Below are positions 1 through 6,788 of a DNA stretch of 13,389 nucleotides, piece by piece (position 1 is the stretch's first letter; every line of letters starts with the position of its first letter). Source of the DNA: Dehalococcoidia bacterium (lineage in GTDB: Bacteria; Chloroflexota; Dehalococcoidia; UBA2979); NCBI GenBank assembly GCA_004297315.1, contig SCTU01000049.1:1-13389 (forward strand). The letters run 5' to 3'. A program made the position numbers and the translations under genes. The notes under the pieces were generated by a model, which saw nothing but the letters and a program-made list of their open reading frames with translations, did not search any database and was not told the DNA's origin.

Positions 1-534
1 CTCCTTCGCGAGGACGCGCGTCAGCATCACCACCCCCGCCTTCGACACGGAGTAGATGCCGAGCCCGCCGGAAGCGCGCAGGCCACCCGTCGACGCGATA
101 TTGATGATGCTGCCGCCCTGGCCGTGCTCCAGCATCGCCTCGCGAGCGAGCTTGCTCAGGAAGAAGACCGCCCGGAGGTTCGTGTTCATCACCGCGTCCC
201 ATGCGCGCTCGTCGATGTTCACGGTCGGGCCAAAGACCGGATTCGTGCCCGCGTTGTTCACCAGGATGTCGATGCGTCCCAGCTGGCTCTTTGTCTCGGC
301 GATGAGGTTTTCCAGCGAGGACATCTCGCGGACGTTCGTGGGTACCGCGATCGCGCGGTGGCCGAAGCCCCGAATCTCTTCGAGCGCGTCCTGGAGCGAT
401 TCCGGCTTGCGCGCCGCGATGCACACGTCCGCGCCTGCCTCGGCTAGGCCGAGGGCGATCCCGCGCCCGATGCCGCGACTCCCGCCTGTCACAATGGCTA
501 CCCTGCCCGAGAGTGAGAAGTCGGCGACGGTCAT
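1..534 (-). CDS. SDR-family NAD(P)-dependent oxidoreductase, C-terminus off the window
   Basis: Classical short-chain dehydrogenase/reductase, a soluble Rossmann-fold NAD(P)-dependent oxidoreductase. Visible motifs are the cofactor loop TGGSRGIG (residues 16-23), NNAG (93-96), the structural Asn in NTNL (119), catalytic Ser in IAST (about 148) and the YSVSK active site (Tyr161, Lys165). The ATG at 534 follows an AGAGGGA ribosome-binding site. Only 178 codons are present, against roughly 250 for the family, so the C-terminal substrate-determining part lies beyond position 1. It resembles FabG/gluconate-dehydrogenase-like members, but the substrate cannot be named. It is divergent from the LuxR-type gene at 715 and shows no clear link to the oxidase genes. 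Confidence 0.93.
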   Translation of the reverse strand, partial: MTVADFSLSGRVAIVTGGSRGIGRGIALGLAEAGADVCIAARKPESLQDALEEIRGFGHRAIAVPTNVREMSSLENLIAETKSQLGRIDILVNNAGTNPVFGPTVNIDERAWDAVMNTNLRAVFFLSKLAREAMLEHGQGGSIINIASTGGLRASGGLGIYSVSKAGVVMLTRVLAKE

Positions 535-714
535 CGGTCCCTCTTTCCGCAAGCACGAGAATCCCGGCGATGCTACTCGGTTGGACTCTTGGGGCGAGAT
601 GCGCGTGGACCGGCGGCGTCCTCCCGACCGTCGACCGCGGCGCTGCTTTGGCGAGTTTCTAAGAGATACGTCTGCTACGATTCGTAAGGCATTATCGTGC
701 TTCGGGGGGAGTCG
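535..714. other. Divergent intergenic region, SDR / PAS-LuxR regulator
   Basis: This 180-bp gap must hold promoters for both flanking genes. I see the ribosome-binding sites (AGAGGGA on the minus strand near 537-543; GGGGGGA at 704-710 on the plus strand) and a short interrupted palindrome TACGA-T-TCGTA at 676-686. No convincing -35/-10 pair stands out. The long palindrome found upstream of the paralogous regulator is absent here. Confidence 0.5.
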
Positions 715-1293
715 ATGGCCGGCGAGCATGAGCGTCTGGGGCAGTCCACGCGGTTCGACTCCGCCGCCGCGGTATTTGCCGTCGACCTTCAACAGCACTT
801 CGTGAGCTGCACACCGGCAGCAGACGCCATCTTGCGCCGCGCCGGTGACGGCCTCCCCTGTTACGAGGTCATGCGCGCCCTTGACCCCCGCAACGGCGAC
901 CGGTGCCGTCCCGACTGCGCTGAGGTCGCGGCCGCGCGTCGCGGAGAGACGCCGACGGGCTCGGTGCTCTGGAACCCCTCGTGCCTGCGTCCACGGTCCA
1001 TCGCCACCCTCGTCCAGGGCCAGAAGGGACAACCGCCGGTCATCATTCATGTCGTCCAGCCATCGGAACTGCCTGCGCCCGACGTCTCGGCACCCCCCGC
1101 GGAAGGCCTCACGGAGCGTCAGGTCGAGGCGCTCCGGCTGCTGGCTGACGGGCTGGCGACTCGCAGCATCGCGCATGCGCTCGGGGTCAGCCCGGTGACT
1201 GTCCGTAACCACATCCAGACCGCCATGGAACGGCTCGGCGCCCACACGCGGCTCGAGGCGGTCATGCTCGCCTCGCAGGCCGGCCTCCTCTAG
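715..1293 (+). CDS. PAS-like sensor / LuxR-type HTH transcriptional regulator with four-Cys motif (paralogue 1)
   Basis: Small cytoplasmic transcription factor of 192 aa. The N-terminal part (about residues 14-110) reads as a PAS-like fold beginning FDSAAAVFAVDLQ. The C-terminal part (about 130-192) is a LuxR/NarL helix-turn-helix, with LTERQVEALRLL followed by the recognition region LGVSPVTVRNHIQTAMERLG. The sensor half carries Cys49, Cys64, Cys68 and Cys90 in the pattern C-x14-C-x3-C-x21-C, shared exactly with the paralogue at 5474. An in-frame GTG at 697 exists, but ATG 715 is preferred because GGGGGGA lies four bases before it. Its stop overlaps the stop of the convergent cupredoxin gene by the tetranucleotide CTAG (1290-1293). 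Ligand and targets are unknown; regulation of the adjacent oxidase operon is inferred from position. Confidence 0.88.
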   Translation: MAGEHERLGQSTRFDSAAAVFAVDLQQHFVSCTPAADAILRRAGDGLPCYEVMRALDPRNGDRCRPDCAEVAAARRGETPTGSVLWNPSCLRPRSIATLVQGQKGQPPVIIHVVQPSELPAPDVSAPPAEGLTERQVEALRLLADGLATRSIAHALGVSPVTVRNHIQTAMERLGAHTRLEAVMLASQAGLL

Positions 1294-1859
1294 GACTCGC
1301 CCTCGCGGCCCCCGCCCAGACGGCTCGATATCGCCACCGTCAGCACGAGCGCGAACGCCAGCGGCACGCCGGCGATCAGCGTCGGGATCGCCGTGTGCCA
1401 GATCCCCGGACGTGCCAGCGGCGCGATGCCAATGCTGCCGCTTGGATGGAACGAACAGAGGAGCCCGGCCGCCCCCAGGAGCGCGGTCGTGACGGCAATC
1501 CGGACGGTGTGGCCCGGCGGGACGGTTGCAGTGCCGACCCGGTGGACTGAGACATCCTCGTTCCGGATGGCGAGCGTGTCGCCTCGGCGGAGTTCCAGCC
1601 GGTCGGGCAGCGTGACGTCCGGCCGGCCCGCCGCCACGGCCTCCGCCGCGCCCTGCGGCACGACCAGTTCCACCGTCCGCGTGCCCGGCAGCAACAGCCA
1701 CCAGCCCAGCGAGATGCCCCAGGCCAGCGCGAAGCACGCGGCCACCATCGGCCCGTACCGGCGCGCCGCGGGAAGCGCACGCGTCGCGAGACTGGAGCGG
1801 CGCTCCGCCTGAGCGGCGACCGCCACCGTCGTCGACTGTCCGGTGAGCGCCGCCCTCAC
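1290..1859 (-). CDS. Membrane-anchored cupredoxin-like protein, fifth gene of the cytochrome oxidase operon
   Basis: Predicted 189-aa membrane protein with one membrane segment near residues 38-57, an extracytoplasmic beta-rich domain (about 62-150) and a second segment near 155-178. The middle domain looks like a cupredoxin, with PDRLELRRGDTLAIRNED, then His106 (VHRVG) and a C-S-F-H cluster (Cys135, His138), arranged like type 1 copper ligands. No Met sits at the expected axial position after the Cys-x2-His, so copper binding is plausible but not assured. The GTG start at 1859 overlaps the subunit III stop in a GTGA junction, implying translational coupling. Possible roles are electron transfer to CuA, copper delivery during oxidase assembly, or an accessory subunit; I recognise no named family. 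Longer in-frame extension upstream overlaps ctaE and is rejected. Confidence 0.75.
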   Translation of the reverse strand: MRAALTGQSTTVAVAAQAERRSSLATRALPAARRYGPMVAACFALAWGISLGWWLLLPGTRTVELVVPQGAAEAVAAGRPDVTLPDRLELRRGDTLAIRNEDVSVHRVGTATVPPGHTVRIAVTTALLGAAGLLCSFHPSGSIGIAPLARPGIWHTAIPTLIAGVPLAFALVLTVAISSRLGGGREGES

Positions 1860-2437
1860 TTCACGAGATACAGCGCCGGGTAGAAGAACACCCAGACCAC
1901 GTCCACGAAGTGCCAGTACATCACGACCCCGGACACCGGCCACGTCGCGGCGCCGCCGAGGAACCGGCCGCCACGCGAGCGCACCCAGATGAGGGCGAGG
2001 AAGAAGACGCCCGTCGCGACGTGGAACGCGTGCATCCCGGTCATCGAGAAGAACGCCGTGCCGTATGCCTCCTTGCGCGAGAACTCGGCCTCAGACCACT
2101 CGAACGCCACGCCCGACAGGAAGAGCAGCCCCATCACGACGGTCGCGAGGAGCATCGCGCGCCCGTGGCGGAGGTTGTTGTGCTCGAAGGCTGTCTCCGC
2201 GCGGTACGCGGTGAGCGACGAGAGCAGGAGGAGTGAGGTGATGGCGAGCCCGAGCGTCTGGTCGACATGCGGGCGGGAGGTGCCGACCATGTAGAACCGC
2301 GCGGCCGCAAACAGCGCGAAGAGCAGCGAGTCCGAGAGGAAGAACAGCCACAGCCCGAGCCGGTTGATCCGGACGCGGTGCAGACGCTCCGCCTCCGAGT
2401 GCGGTTCGGCATGGGGGATGGCAATCACTGTTGTCAC
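1856..2437 (-). CDS. ctaE: Cytochrome c oxidase subunit III
   Basis: Integral membrane subunit of the aa3-type haem-copper oxidase; it stabilises the catalytic core and the proton-uptake path. The 193-aa product has about five hydrophobic segments and lacks the first two helices of seven-helix versions, as is common in bacteria with short subunit III. Hallmarks are LGLWLFFLSDSLLF (28-41), the membrane Glu in AFEW (Glu113), GMHAFHV (134-140) and the C-terminal YWHFVDVVWVF (174-184). The start is GTG 2437, which overlaps the subunit IV stop as GTGA; its own stop overlaps the next gene the same way. An upstream in-frame ATG would put about 22 extra residues inside ctaF and is not supported. Confidence 0.95.
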   Translation of the reverse strand: MTTVIAIPHAEPHSEAERLHRVRINRLGLWLFFLSDSLLFALFAAARFYMVGTSRPHVDQTLGLAITSLLLLSSLTAYRAETAFEHNNLRHGRAMLLATVVMGLLFLSGVAFEWSEAEFSRKEAYGTAFFSMTGMHAFHVATGVFFLALIWVRSRGGRFLGGAATWPVSGVVMYWHFVDVVWVFFYPALYLVK

Positions 2438-2679
2438 GAGTGGGCCTCCTCGCCTCTCCACAGCCGGTAAACGTGCATGAAGTACAGGGTGATCGCCCAG
2501 CACTTCCCGACCGCCGCCGCCGCGAGCAACAACACGAGGGCGGCGGACGAGTCGAGCGAGACCGCGACCACGTACTCGATCCCGGTCAGGAGGCCGAGAG
2601 CGAGGAACACGATGAAGCCACGCCTCTGGGCCGCCGCCTCGCGGAGCCCGCGTGATGCGGGAACGTTGACACGTATCAT
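2434..2679 (-). CDS. ctaF: Cytochrome c oxidase subunit IV (prokaryotic, CyoD/CtaF-like)
   Basis: Small accessory oxidase subunit of 81 aa, matching the usual length. It has two clear membrane segments (about residues 21-41 and 47-68) and the family signature TGIEY (33-37) and KCWAITLYFMHVYRLW (59-74). It assists assembly and stability rather than catalysis. An ATG at 2679 is used here. A TTG at 2682, giving one more residue, is an equal possibility because the GGAGAGGA site (2690-2697) is 10 bases from the ATG and 7 from the TTG. A nearer ATG at 2690 opens a frame of only three codons. The gene follows subunit I after about 50 bases and overlaps subunit III. Confidence 0.9.
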   Translation of the reverse strand: MIRVNVPASRGLREAAAQRRGFIVFLALGLLTGIEYVVAVSLDSSAALVLLLAAAAVGKCWAITLYFMHVYRLWRGEEAHS

Positions 2680-2728
2680 CAAGACGCCATCCTCTCCAGG
2701 CGCGCTTTAGCCTCGCGTGCTTCTCCCG

Positions 2729-4555
2729 TCATCCACCACCGCCTGCCGGTGCTCCCGGCTCGACCCAGCGCGCGTGCGCAGGGGCGCCGGCCACGCCGTA
2801 GTCGTACGGCGAACCGACGATCGTCGGGATCTCGTCGAAGTTGTGGACTGGCGGCGGCGAGGAGACCTGCCACTCCAGCGTGCGCGCCTGCCACGGGTTC
2901 GCGACCGCCTTCGGCCCGCGCAGCCACGAGTAGACCATGTTCGCTGCGAAGAAGATGAACGACGCGCCGAGGAAGAAGGCGGCGCCCGAGATCCACGCGT
3001 TCATGCCCTCGTAGGCCGTCGGGTAGTCCGCGATCCGCCGGTTCATCCCCTTCACGCCGACCTGGAACATTGGGATGAACACCGCCTGGAAGCCGATGAA
3101 CATCATCCAGAAGTGAATCTTCCCCAACGTCTCGTTGAACATCCGGCCCGTCATCTTCGGGTACCAGAAGTAGAGCGCGGCGAACAGCGCGAAGATTTCT
3201 CCGCCCACGATCGTGTAGTGGAAGTGCGCCACCACGAAGTACGTGTCGTGCAGGTGCAGGTCCGTGGGCACGTCGGCGAGGTAGATCCCCGTGATGCCGC
3301 CGATCGTGAAGTTGAAGACGAACGCCAGCGCGAACAGCATCGGCGTGCGCAGCCACAGCCGGCCACGCCAGATCGTGCCCAATGCCGAGAGGAAGATGAG
3401 GCCGGTCGGGATCGAGATGATCTCGGTCAGGATCAGGAACGGCGCGTGCAGGTATTCGCTCATGCCGCTCGTAAACATGTGGTGCGCCCACACGATGCCC
3501 GAGACCGCCACGATGCCGAGCAGGGCCCCCACCGCCCAGCGGTAGGCGTACACGGGCTTCCGCGACATGTGCGACAGGACCTCGAGGACGGCACCGAACG
3601 CCGGGACCACCATCACGTAGACCGCGGGGTGGCTGTAGAACCAGAAGAGGTGCTCGTAGAACACCGGGCTGCCGCCTTCCGACGCGCGGAAGAACGAGGT
3701 GCCGGCCAGCCGGTCGAGCAACCCCATGATCAGCGCCGCCGCGAAGGCCTGCGTGAAGAAGAACGCGATGAGCGCACCCGAGAAGGTGCCCCAGACGAAG
3801 ATCGGGAGACGCCCCCACGTCAGCCCGGGTGCGCGCTCGTAGATCACCGTGCACAGGAAATTGATGCCCCCGAGGATCGAGACCAGCCCAAAGGTGATGA
3901 CTGCGAGGTTGAAGAGCACCTGGCCGGACTTGTTCAGGATCGACAGCGGCGGGTATGCCGTCCAGCCGCTGTCCCAGCCGCCCATGAACACCGCGATCAA
4001 CAGCAGGATAGCCACCGGCGGGGTCAGCCAGTAGGACAGCGCGTTGAGCCGCGGGAATGCCATGTCCCGCGCGCCGATCATCAGCGGCACCACGTAGTTA
4101 CCGAACGCGCCGAGCACCATGGCGACGGCCACGGAGACCATTGTGATCCCGTGGAACGACATCGCGGCGTTGTACTGGTCCTCGTTGAAGAGTTGCATAC
4201 CGGTGGACATGAGCTCGAAGCGGATGAGCATCGCGGTCAGACCTGAAAGCAGGAAGATCACGGCGAAGGTCACGCCGTACTGGATGCCGATGACCTTGTG
4301 GTCTCCGTTGAACTCGAAATAGCGCTTGACGCCGGTCGAGGGCGTGGCCGCCGTGCCCCCGAACCATTCCGTCGCCCAGAACTTCCACCCGCCCACGCCG
4401 AGCAACCAGCCGGTGAGGGCGAATGGGTAGGCGAGACTCCACGAGATCCCCATCGACCAGAACGGCAGTCCCATGGTCGTGCGCGCCGCGCCGACCAGGC
4501 TCACGCCACCCGCAAACCCGACCGCGCCCAGAATCAGCCCGAAGATGACCGGCAT
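2729..4555 (-). CDS. ctaD: Cytochrome c oxidase subunit I (A2-type, YSHPxV)
   Basis: Catalytic subunit of the haem-copper terminal oxidase, reducing O2 to water and pumping protons. All metal ligands are visible: low-spin haem His135 (SFHG) and His446; CuB His309, His358 and His359; high-spin haem His444 (AHFH); and cross-link Tyr313 (HPAVY). FWFYSHPAVY marks the A2 subtype, with Tyr-Ser replacing the Glu of A1 enzymes. D-channel residues Asn153, Asp164 and Asn171 are present. The K-channel lysine expected after IPTG is Ile387. The first ~80 residues form an N-terminal extension with about two extra hydrophobic segments before the canonical core; total 608 aa, longer than the usual ~550. Start ATG 4555 shares a base with the subunit II stop (TAATG). 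Confidence 0.97.
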   Translation of the reverse strand: MPVIFGLILGAVGFAGGVSLVGAARTTMGLPFWSMGISWSLAYPFALTGWLLGVGGWKFWATEWFGGTAATPSTGVKRYFEFNGDHKVIGIQYGVTFAVIFLLSGLTAMLIRFELMSTGMQLFNEDQYNAAMSFHGITMVSVAVAMVLGAFGNYVVPLMIGARDMAFPRLNALSYWLTPPVAILLLIAVFMGGWDSGWTAYPPLSILNKSGQVLFNLAVITFGLVSILGGINFLCTVIYERAPGLTWGRLPIFVWGTFSGALIAFFFTQAFAAALIMGLLDRLAGTSFFRASEGGSPVFYEHLFWFYSHPAVYVMVVPAFGAVLEVLSHMSRKPVYAYRWAVGALLGIVAVSGIVWAHHMFTSGMSEYLHAPFLILTEIISIPTGLIFLSALGTIWRGRLWLRTPMLFALAFVFNFTIGGITGIYLADVPTDLHLHDTYFVVAHFHYTIVGGEIFALFAALYFWYPKMTGRMFNETLGKIHFWMMFIGFQAVFIPMFQVGVKGMNRRIADYPTAYEGMNAWISGAAFFLGASFIFFAANMVYSWLRGPKAVANPWQARTLEWQVSSPPPVHNFDEIPTIVGSPYDYGVAGAPAHARWVEPGAPAGGGG

Positions 4556-5298
4556 TACTTCACCGCCTTCCGGTCAGCCACCCAGCGTTCAAACTCCTCC
4601 GGCTCTACCACGCGGACCGGCGTGACCATCCTCGAATGCATCAGCCCGCAAAGTTCGGCGCATTGCAGCCGGTAGGCGATGTCGGTGGTGCCGTCGCCGA
4701 GTTCGGTCGGCGTGAGGAACACGCGACCGGTCTGGCCCGGCACGGCATCCAGCTTGAGACGGAACGCCGGGATCCAGAATGAGTGGAGGACATCGGCCGC
4801 TGGGGCCGTGATGTTGAACTGCACCCGCTCGCCCCGGGGCAGGACGATCTCGGAGGCGCCCGTGACGGTGACCCCCTGCTCGGGGTACTCCACCATCCAC
4901 AGCCAGCGTGCGCCCGTCACGTTGACCTGGAGGTCTGCCGTCTGGTCTCGTCGCAGTTCCGCCAGTCCGGTCAGGCCCGGAAACACCATGACCACGGCTG
5001 CGAGGGCGGTGCTGGCCCCGAACCAGACCTTCGGGACGGCATTGGTGCCCCGGATCGCCTCGCCGTCCGCAACGGGACGACCGTGCGAGCGGTGGGTGAC
5101 GACCGAAGTCACGAGTCCCGCGATCACGAGGCCGAAGATCGGGGCGGCCATGTACGTCATCACCCGGAACGCGTCGTCGACGGTCTTTGCCGCATCCGCC
5201 CCGGCAGTAGGGAACGGGTCCATGATCGCCGCTCCAACCAGGGAGGCGGCCGTGACGACCGCCCAGACCACGACGGCGACGACCAGATCCTTCTTCAT
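4555..5298 (-). CDS. ctaC: Cytochrome c oxidase subunit II with CuA site
   Basis: Carries the binuclear CuA centre that accepts electrons from cytochrome c or a cupredoxin and passes them to haem a. The 247-aa protein has hydrophobic segments near residues 5-25, 49-67 and 91-112, one more than the usual two. An extracytoplasmic cupredoxin domain follows with the aromatic RWLWMVEYP patch (131-139), His172 (VLHSFWIPAF) and CAELCGLMHSRM supplying Cys213, Glu215, Cys217, His221 and Met224. No fused cytochrome c domain is present, so this is not a caa3 subunit. ATG 5298 follows GGGGAG at six bases. It is the first gene of the operon; its promoter lies in 5299-5473, beside the long palindrome. Confidence 0.97.
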   Translation of the reverse strand: MKKDLVVAVVVWAVVTAASLVGAAIMDPFPTAGADAAKTVDDAFRVMTYMAAPIFGLVIAGLVTSVVTHRSHGRPVADGEAIRGTNAVPKVWFGASTALAAVVMVFPGLTGLAELRRDQTADLQVNVTGARWLWMVEYPEQGVTVTGASEIVLPRGERVQFNITAPAADVLHSFWIPAFRLKLDAVPGQTGRVFLTPTELGDGTTDIAYRLQCAELCGLMHSRMVTPVRVVEPEEFERWVADRKAVK

Positions 5299-5354
5299 CC
5301 GCTGCTCCCCGGGTCGAACAACTCAAATGAGGTGTGGCGACACTAGGGAAATAA

Positions 5355-5396
5355 CACCAGAGACGCATGGTGCGTACGCACCATGCGTCTCTGGTG
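5355..5396. promoter_or_regulatory. Perfect 42-bp palindrome between ctaC and the PAS-LuxR gene
   Basis: Two 21-base arms, with no spacer, are exact reverse complements around the centre 5375/5376. The left arm begins CACCAGAGAC and ends TGGTGCGT; the right arm begins ACGCACCATG. Symmetry stops at 5354/5397. It lies 57 bases upstream of the ctaC start and 78 bases upstream of the divergent regulator, so a shared operator for a dimeric protein such as the neighbouring LuxR-type factor is the simplest reading. A terminator is unlikely between two divergent starts. It could also extrude as a cruciform or form an RNA hairpin in either leader. Confidence 0.85.
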
Positions 5397-5473
5397 CGTC
5401 AGGTGGTTACCTCTGGGAAGGACTGGCGGCGCGGGCCCCCACCGTTGGCGTCGCCTTCGTTCCAGGAGGACCG

Positions 5474-6061
5474 ATGATCGCCCAACTTCCGCGTCCGGAC
5501 GAAGCCACACGCTTCGATTCCGTCGCACCCGTCTTCGCCGTCGACCTTGACCAGCGCATCGTGTGCAGTACACCCGCAGCCGACGCCATCCTCGGACGCG
5601 GTCCTCGCGATTCGCTCTCCTGTTACGACATCATGCGCGGCCTGGACCCGCGCAACGCCACTCGTTGCCGCGCCGATTGCACCGAGGTCGTCGCGGCGCG
5701 GCGCGGCTGGACGCCCAGAGGCTCCACCCTTTGGGACGCCGCCTGCCTTCGCCCGCGCACGGTTACGACGCTCGTCGAGGCGCGCGAGGGCGTGCCGCCC
5801 GTGATCATTCACATCCTCGGCGATGCGGAGCCGGCGCCGCCCGTCCCAGATTCGGAACCGCTGCCTGGAGGACTGACGCGCCGCCAGGTCGAGATCCTTC
5901 GTCTGCTCGCGCGTGGCACCTCACCTCGCGCCATCGCCCTCGCTCTCGGCGTGAGCCCGGTCACGGTCCGCAACCACATCCAGACCGCTATGGAGCGCCT
6001 CGGCGCACACTCCCGGCTCGAGGCCGTCATGCTCGCCTCCCGCACGGGAATCCTTTCCTAA
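5474..6061 (+). CDS. PAS-like sensor / LuxR-type HTH transcriptional regulator with four-Cys motif (paralogue 2)
   Basis: 195-aa cytoplasmic regulator with the same architecture as the gene at 715. The PAS-like half (about residues 14-110) starts FDSVAPVFAVDLD, and the LuxR HTH (about 132-195) contains LTRRQVEILRLL and an HTH core identical to paralogue 1 over LGVSPVTVRNHIQTAMERLG. Conserved cysteines are Cys50, Cys65, Cys69 and Cys91 (C-x14-C-x3-C-x21-C), candidates for a metal, Fe-S or disulfide switch. ATG 5474 is fixed by an excellent AGGAGGA site at 5464-5470; in-frame sequence further upstream is antisense to ctaC and not coding. The gene is divergent from the oxidase operon across the palindrome, so control of that operon, and of itself, is likely but inferred. 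Confidence 0.9.
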   Translation: MIAQLPRPDEATRFDSVAPVFAVDLDQRIVCSTPAADAILGRGPRDSLSCYDIMRGLDPRNATRCRADCTEVVAARRGWTPRGSTLWDAACLRPRTVTTLVEAREGVPPVIIHILGDAEPAPPVPDSEPLPGGLTRRQVEILRLLARGTSPRAIALALGVSPVTVRNHIQTAMERLGAHSRLEAVMLASRTGILS

Positions 6062-6081
6062 AATCGCGATTCCTCTGCGGG

Positions 6082-6102
6082 CCGCCGCCCCTTTGGCTGC
6101 GG
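6082..6102 (+). terminator. Possible weak hairpin terminator after the PAS-LuxR gene
   Basis: Twenty bases after the stop at 6061, CCGC-c-GCC pairs with GGC-t-GCGG around the loop CCTTT, a seven-pair stem with one mismatch. No T-tract follows, so intrinsic termination would be weak. Confidence 0.35.
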
Positions 6103-6130
6103 ACGGGTGGAGCGTGTTTGCCTGCCCTGC

Positions 6131-6161
6131 TATAAATCCTTACGGGCCATGGTCTGGCCCG
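6131..6161 (+). promoter_or_regulatory. Candidate -10 element and adjacent hairpin upstream of the cupredoxin lipoprotein
   Basis: TATAAA at 6131-6136 is the only AT-rich -10-like hexamer in this 161-base gap. No good -35 is found 16-18 bases upstream. Starting seven bases after it, CGGGCCA (6143-6149) pairs with TGGCCCG (6155-6161) around TGGTC, which would place a stem-loop at the very 5' end of the transcript or an operator over the start site. Confidence 0.35.
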
Positions 6162-6222
6162 CGTCGACTGCCCCAACGCAACGGGACGACGCATCAACGA
6201 CGTTGGAGGAGGACGAGCGAAG

Positions 6223-6774
6223 ATGATGTTGAAGAAGCGCTACCGGCTGATGGCAGCCACGGGACTTGTTGCCGCGCTGCTGCTCGGCGCGTGCAGCAAG
6301 AAGGAAGAGGCCCCGAAGGCCGCCACCAAGGCCGCCGCTACTGCGACCGCCGCCGCCACGAAGGCTGCGACCGAAGCGCCGAAGGCGACCGCTACGGCGA
6401 CCGCCACTGCCACTGCCACTGCGAGCGCCACCACTGCCGCCGCGGCGCCTGTCGCCGTGACGATCAAAGAGTTCACGTTTGAGATCCCGGCCACCGTCAA
6501 GGGTGGCGAGGTCACCTTTGCCGCCAAGAACGGCGGCGCCGCGCCGCACGAACTGGCGATCATCAAGACGGACGCAGCCGACGTGAAGAAGCTCCCCGTC
6601 AAGGACGGCCTGCTTGACGAGTCCGTCAACAAGCCGCTTGGCCGCACCCCGCAGATCGCGGCCGGCGCCAGCGCCAACCTGAAGGTCACGCTGACCCCCG
6701 GCAAGTACGCCGTCATCTGCAACGTCCCGGGGCACTACTCCCTCGGCATGGCGGTGCCGATCACCGTCAACTAG
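6223..6774 (+). CDS. Cupredoxin-domain lipoprotein (type 1 blue copper)
   Basis: 183-aa exported lipoprotein. A lipoprotein signal peptide ends in the lipobox LGAC, with lipidated Cys24. A low-complexity Lys/Ala/Thr/Pro tether follows (about 25-77, including a run of Thr-Ala pairs), then a plastocyanin-like domain (about 78-183). Type 1 copper ligands are visible: His109 (APHEL), Cys166 (VICNVPGH), His171 and Met176. It probably shuttles electrons at the outer face of the membrane, possibly to subunit II, or helps load CuA. ATG 6223 is followed by a second ATG at 6226; GGAGGAGGA at 6205-6213 serves either. It lies between the regulator and ctaA but ends at a strong hairpin, so it is likely its own transcript. 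Confidence 0.92.
   Translation: MMLKKRYRLMAATGLVAALLLGACSKKEEAPKAATKAAATATAAATKAATEAPKATATATATATATASATTAAAAPVAVTIKEFTFEIPATVKGGEVTFAAKNGGAAPHELAIIKTDAADVKKLPVKDGLLDESVNKPLGRTPQIAAGASANLKVTLTPGKYAVICNVPGHYSLGMAVPITVN
6405..6421 (+). repeat. Short tandem repeat CCACTG inside the lipoprotein tether
   Basis: Three tandem copies of a CCACTG hexamer encode Thr-Ala pairs in the flexible linker. The tract is in frame and in phase, so copy-number change would lengthen or shorten the tether without a frameshift. Confidence 0.6.
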
Positions 6775-6788
6775 TCCCGCGCGTCCGG

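Noticed and set aside
676..686. Short palindrome upstream of the first PAS-LuxR gene as an operator matching the 42-bp one
   Set aside because: It is only 11 bases and shares no sequence with the long palindrome; such short symmetry is common by chance.
2717..4246. Long plus-strand open frame of 509 codons antisense to subunit I
   Set aside because: It is very rich in Arg, His, Glu and Asp with no recognisable motif, and it is a reading-frame mirror of the high-GC ctaD gene, which has all catalytic residues on the minus strand.
5355..5396. The 42-bp palindrome as a transcription terminator
   Set aside because: It lies between two divergent starts, has no T-tract on either side, and no gene ends there.
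4679..5473. In-frame extension that would make the 5474 regulator a 460-aa protein
   Set aside because: The extra sequence is antisense to ctaC and spans the palindrome; AGGAGGA directly before ATG 5474 and the paralogue's length fix the shorter start.
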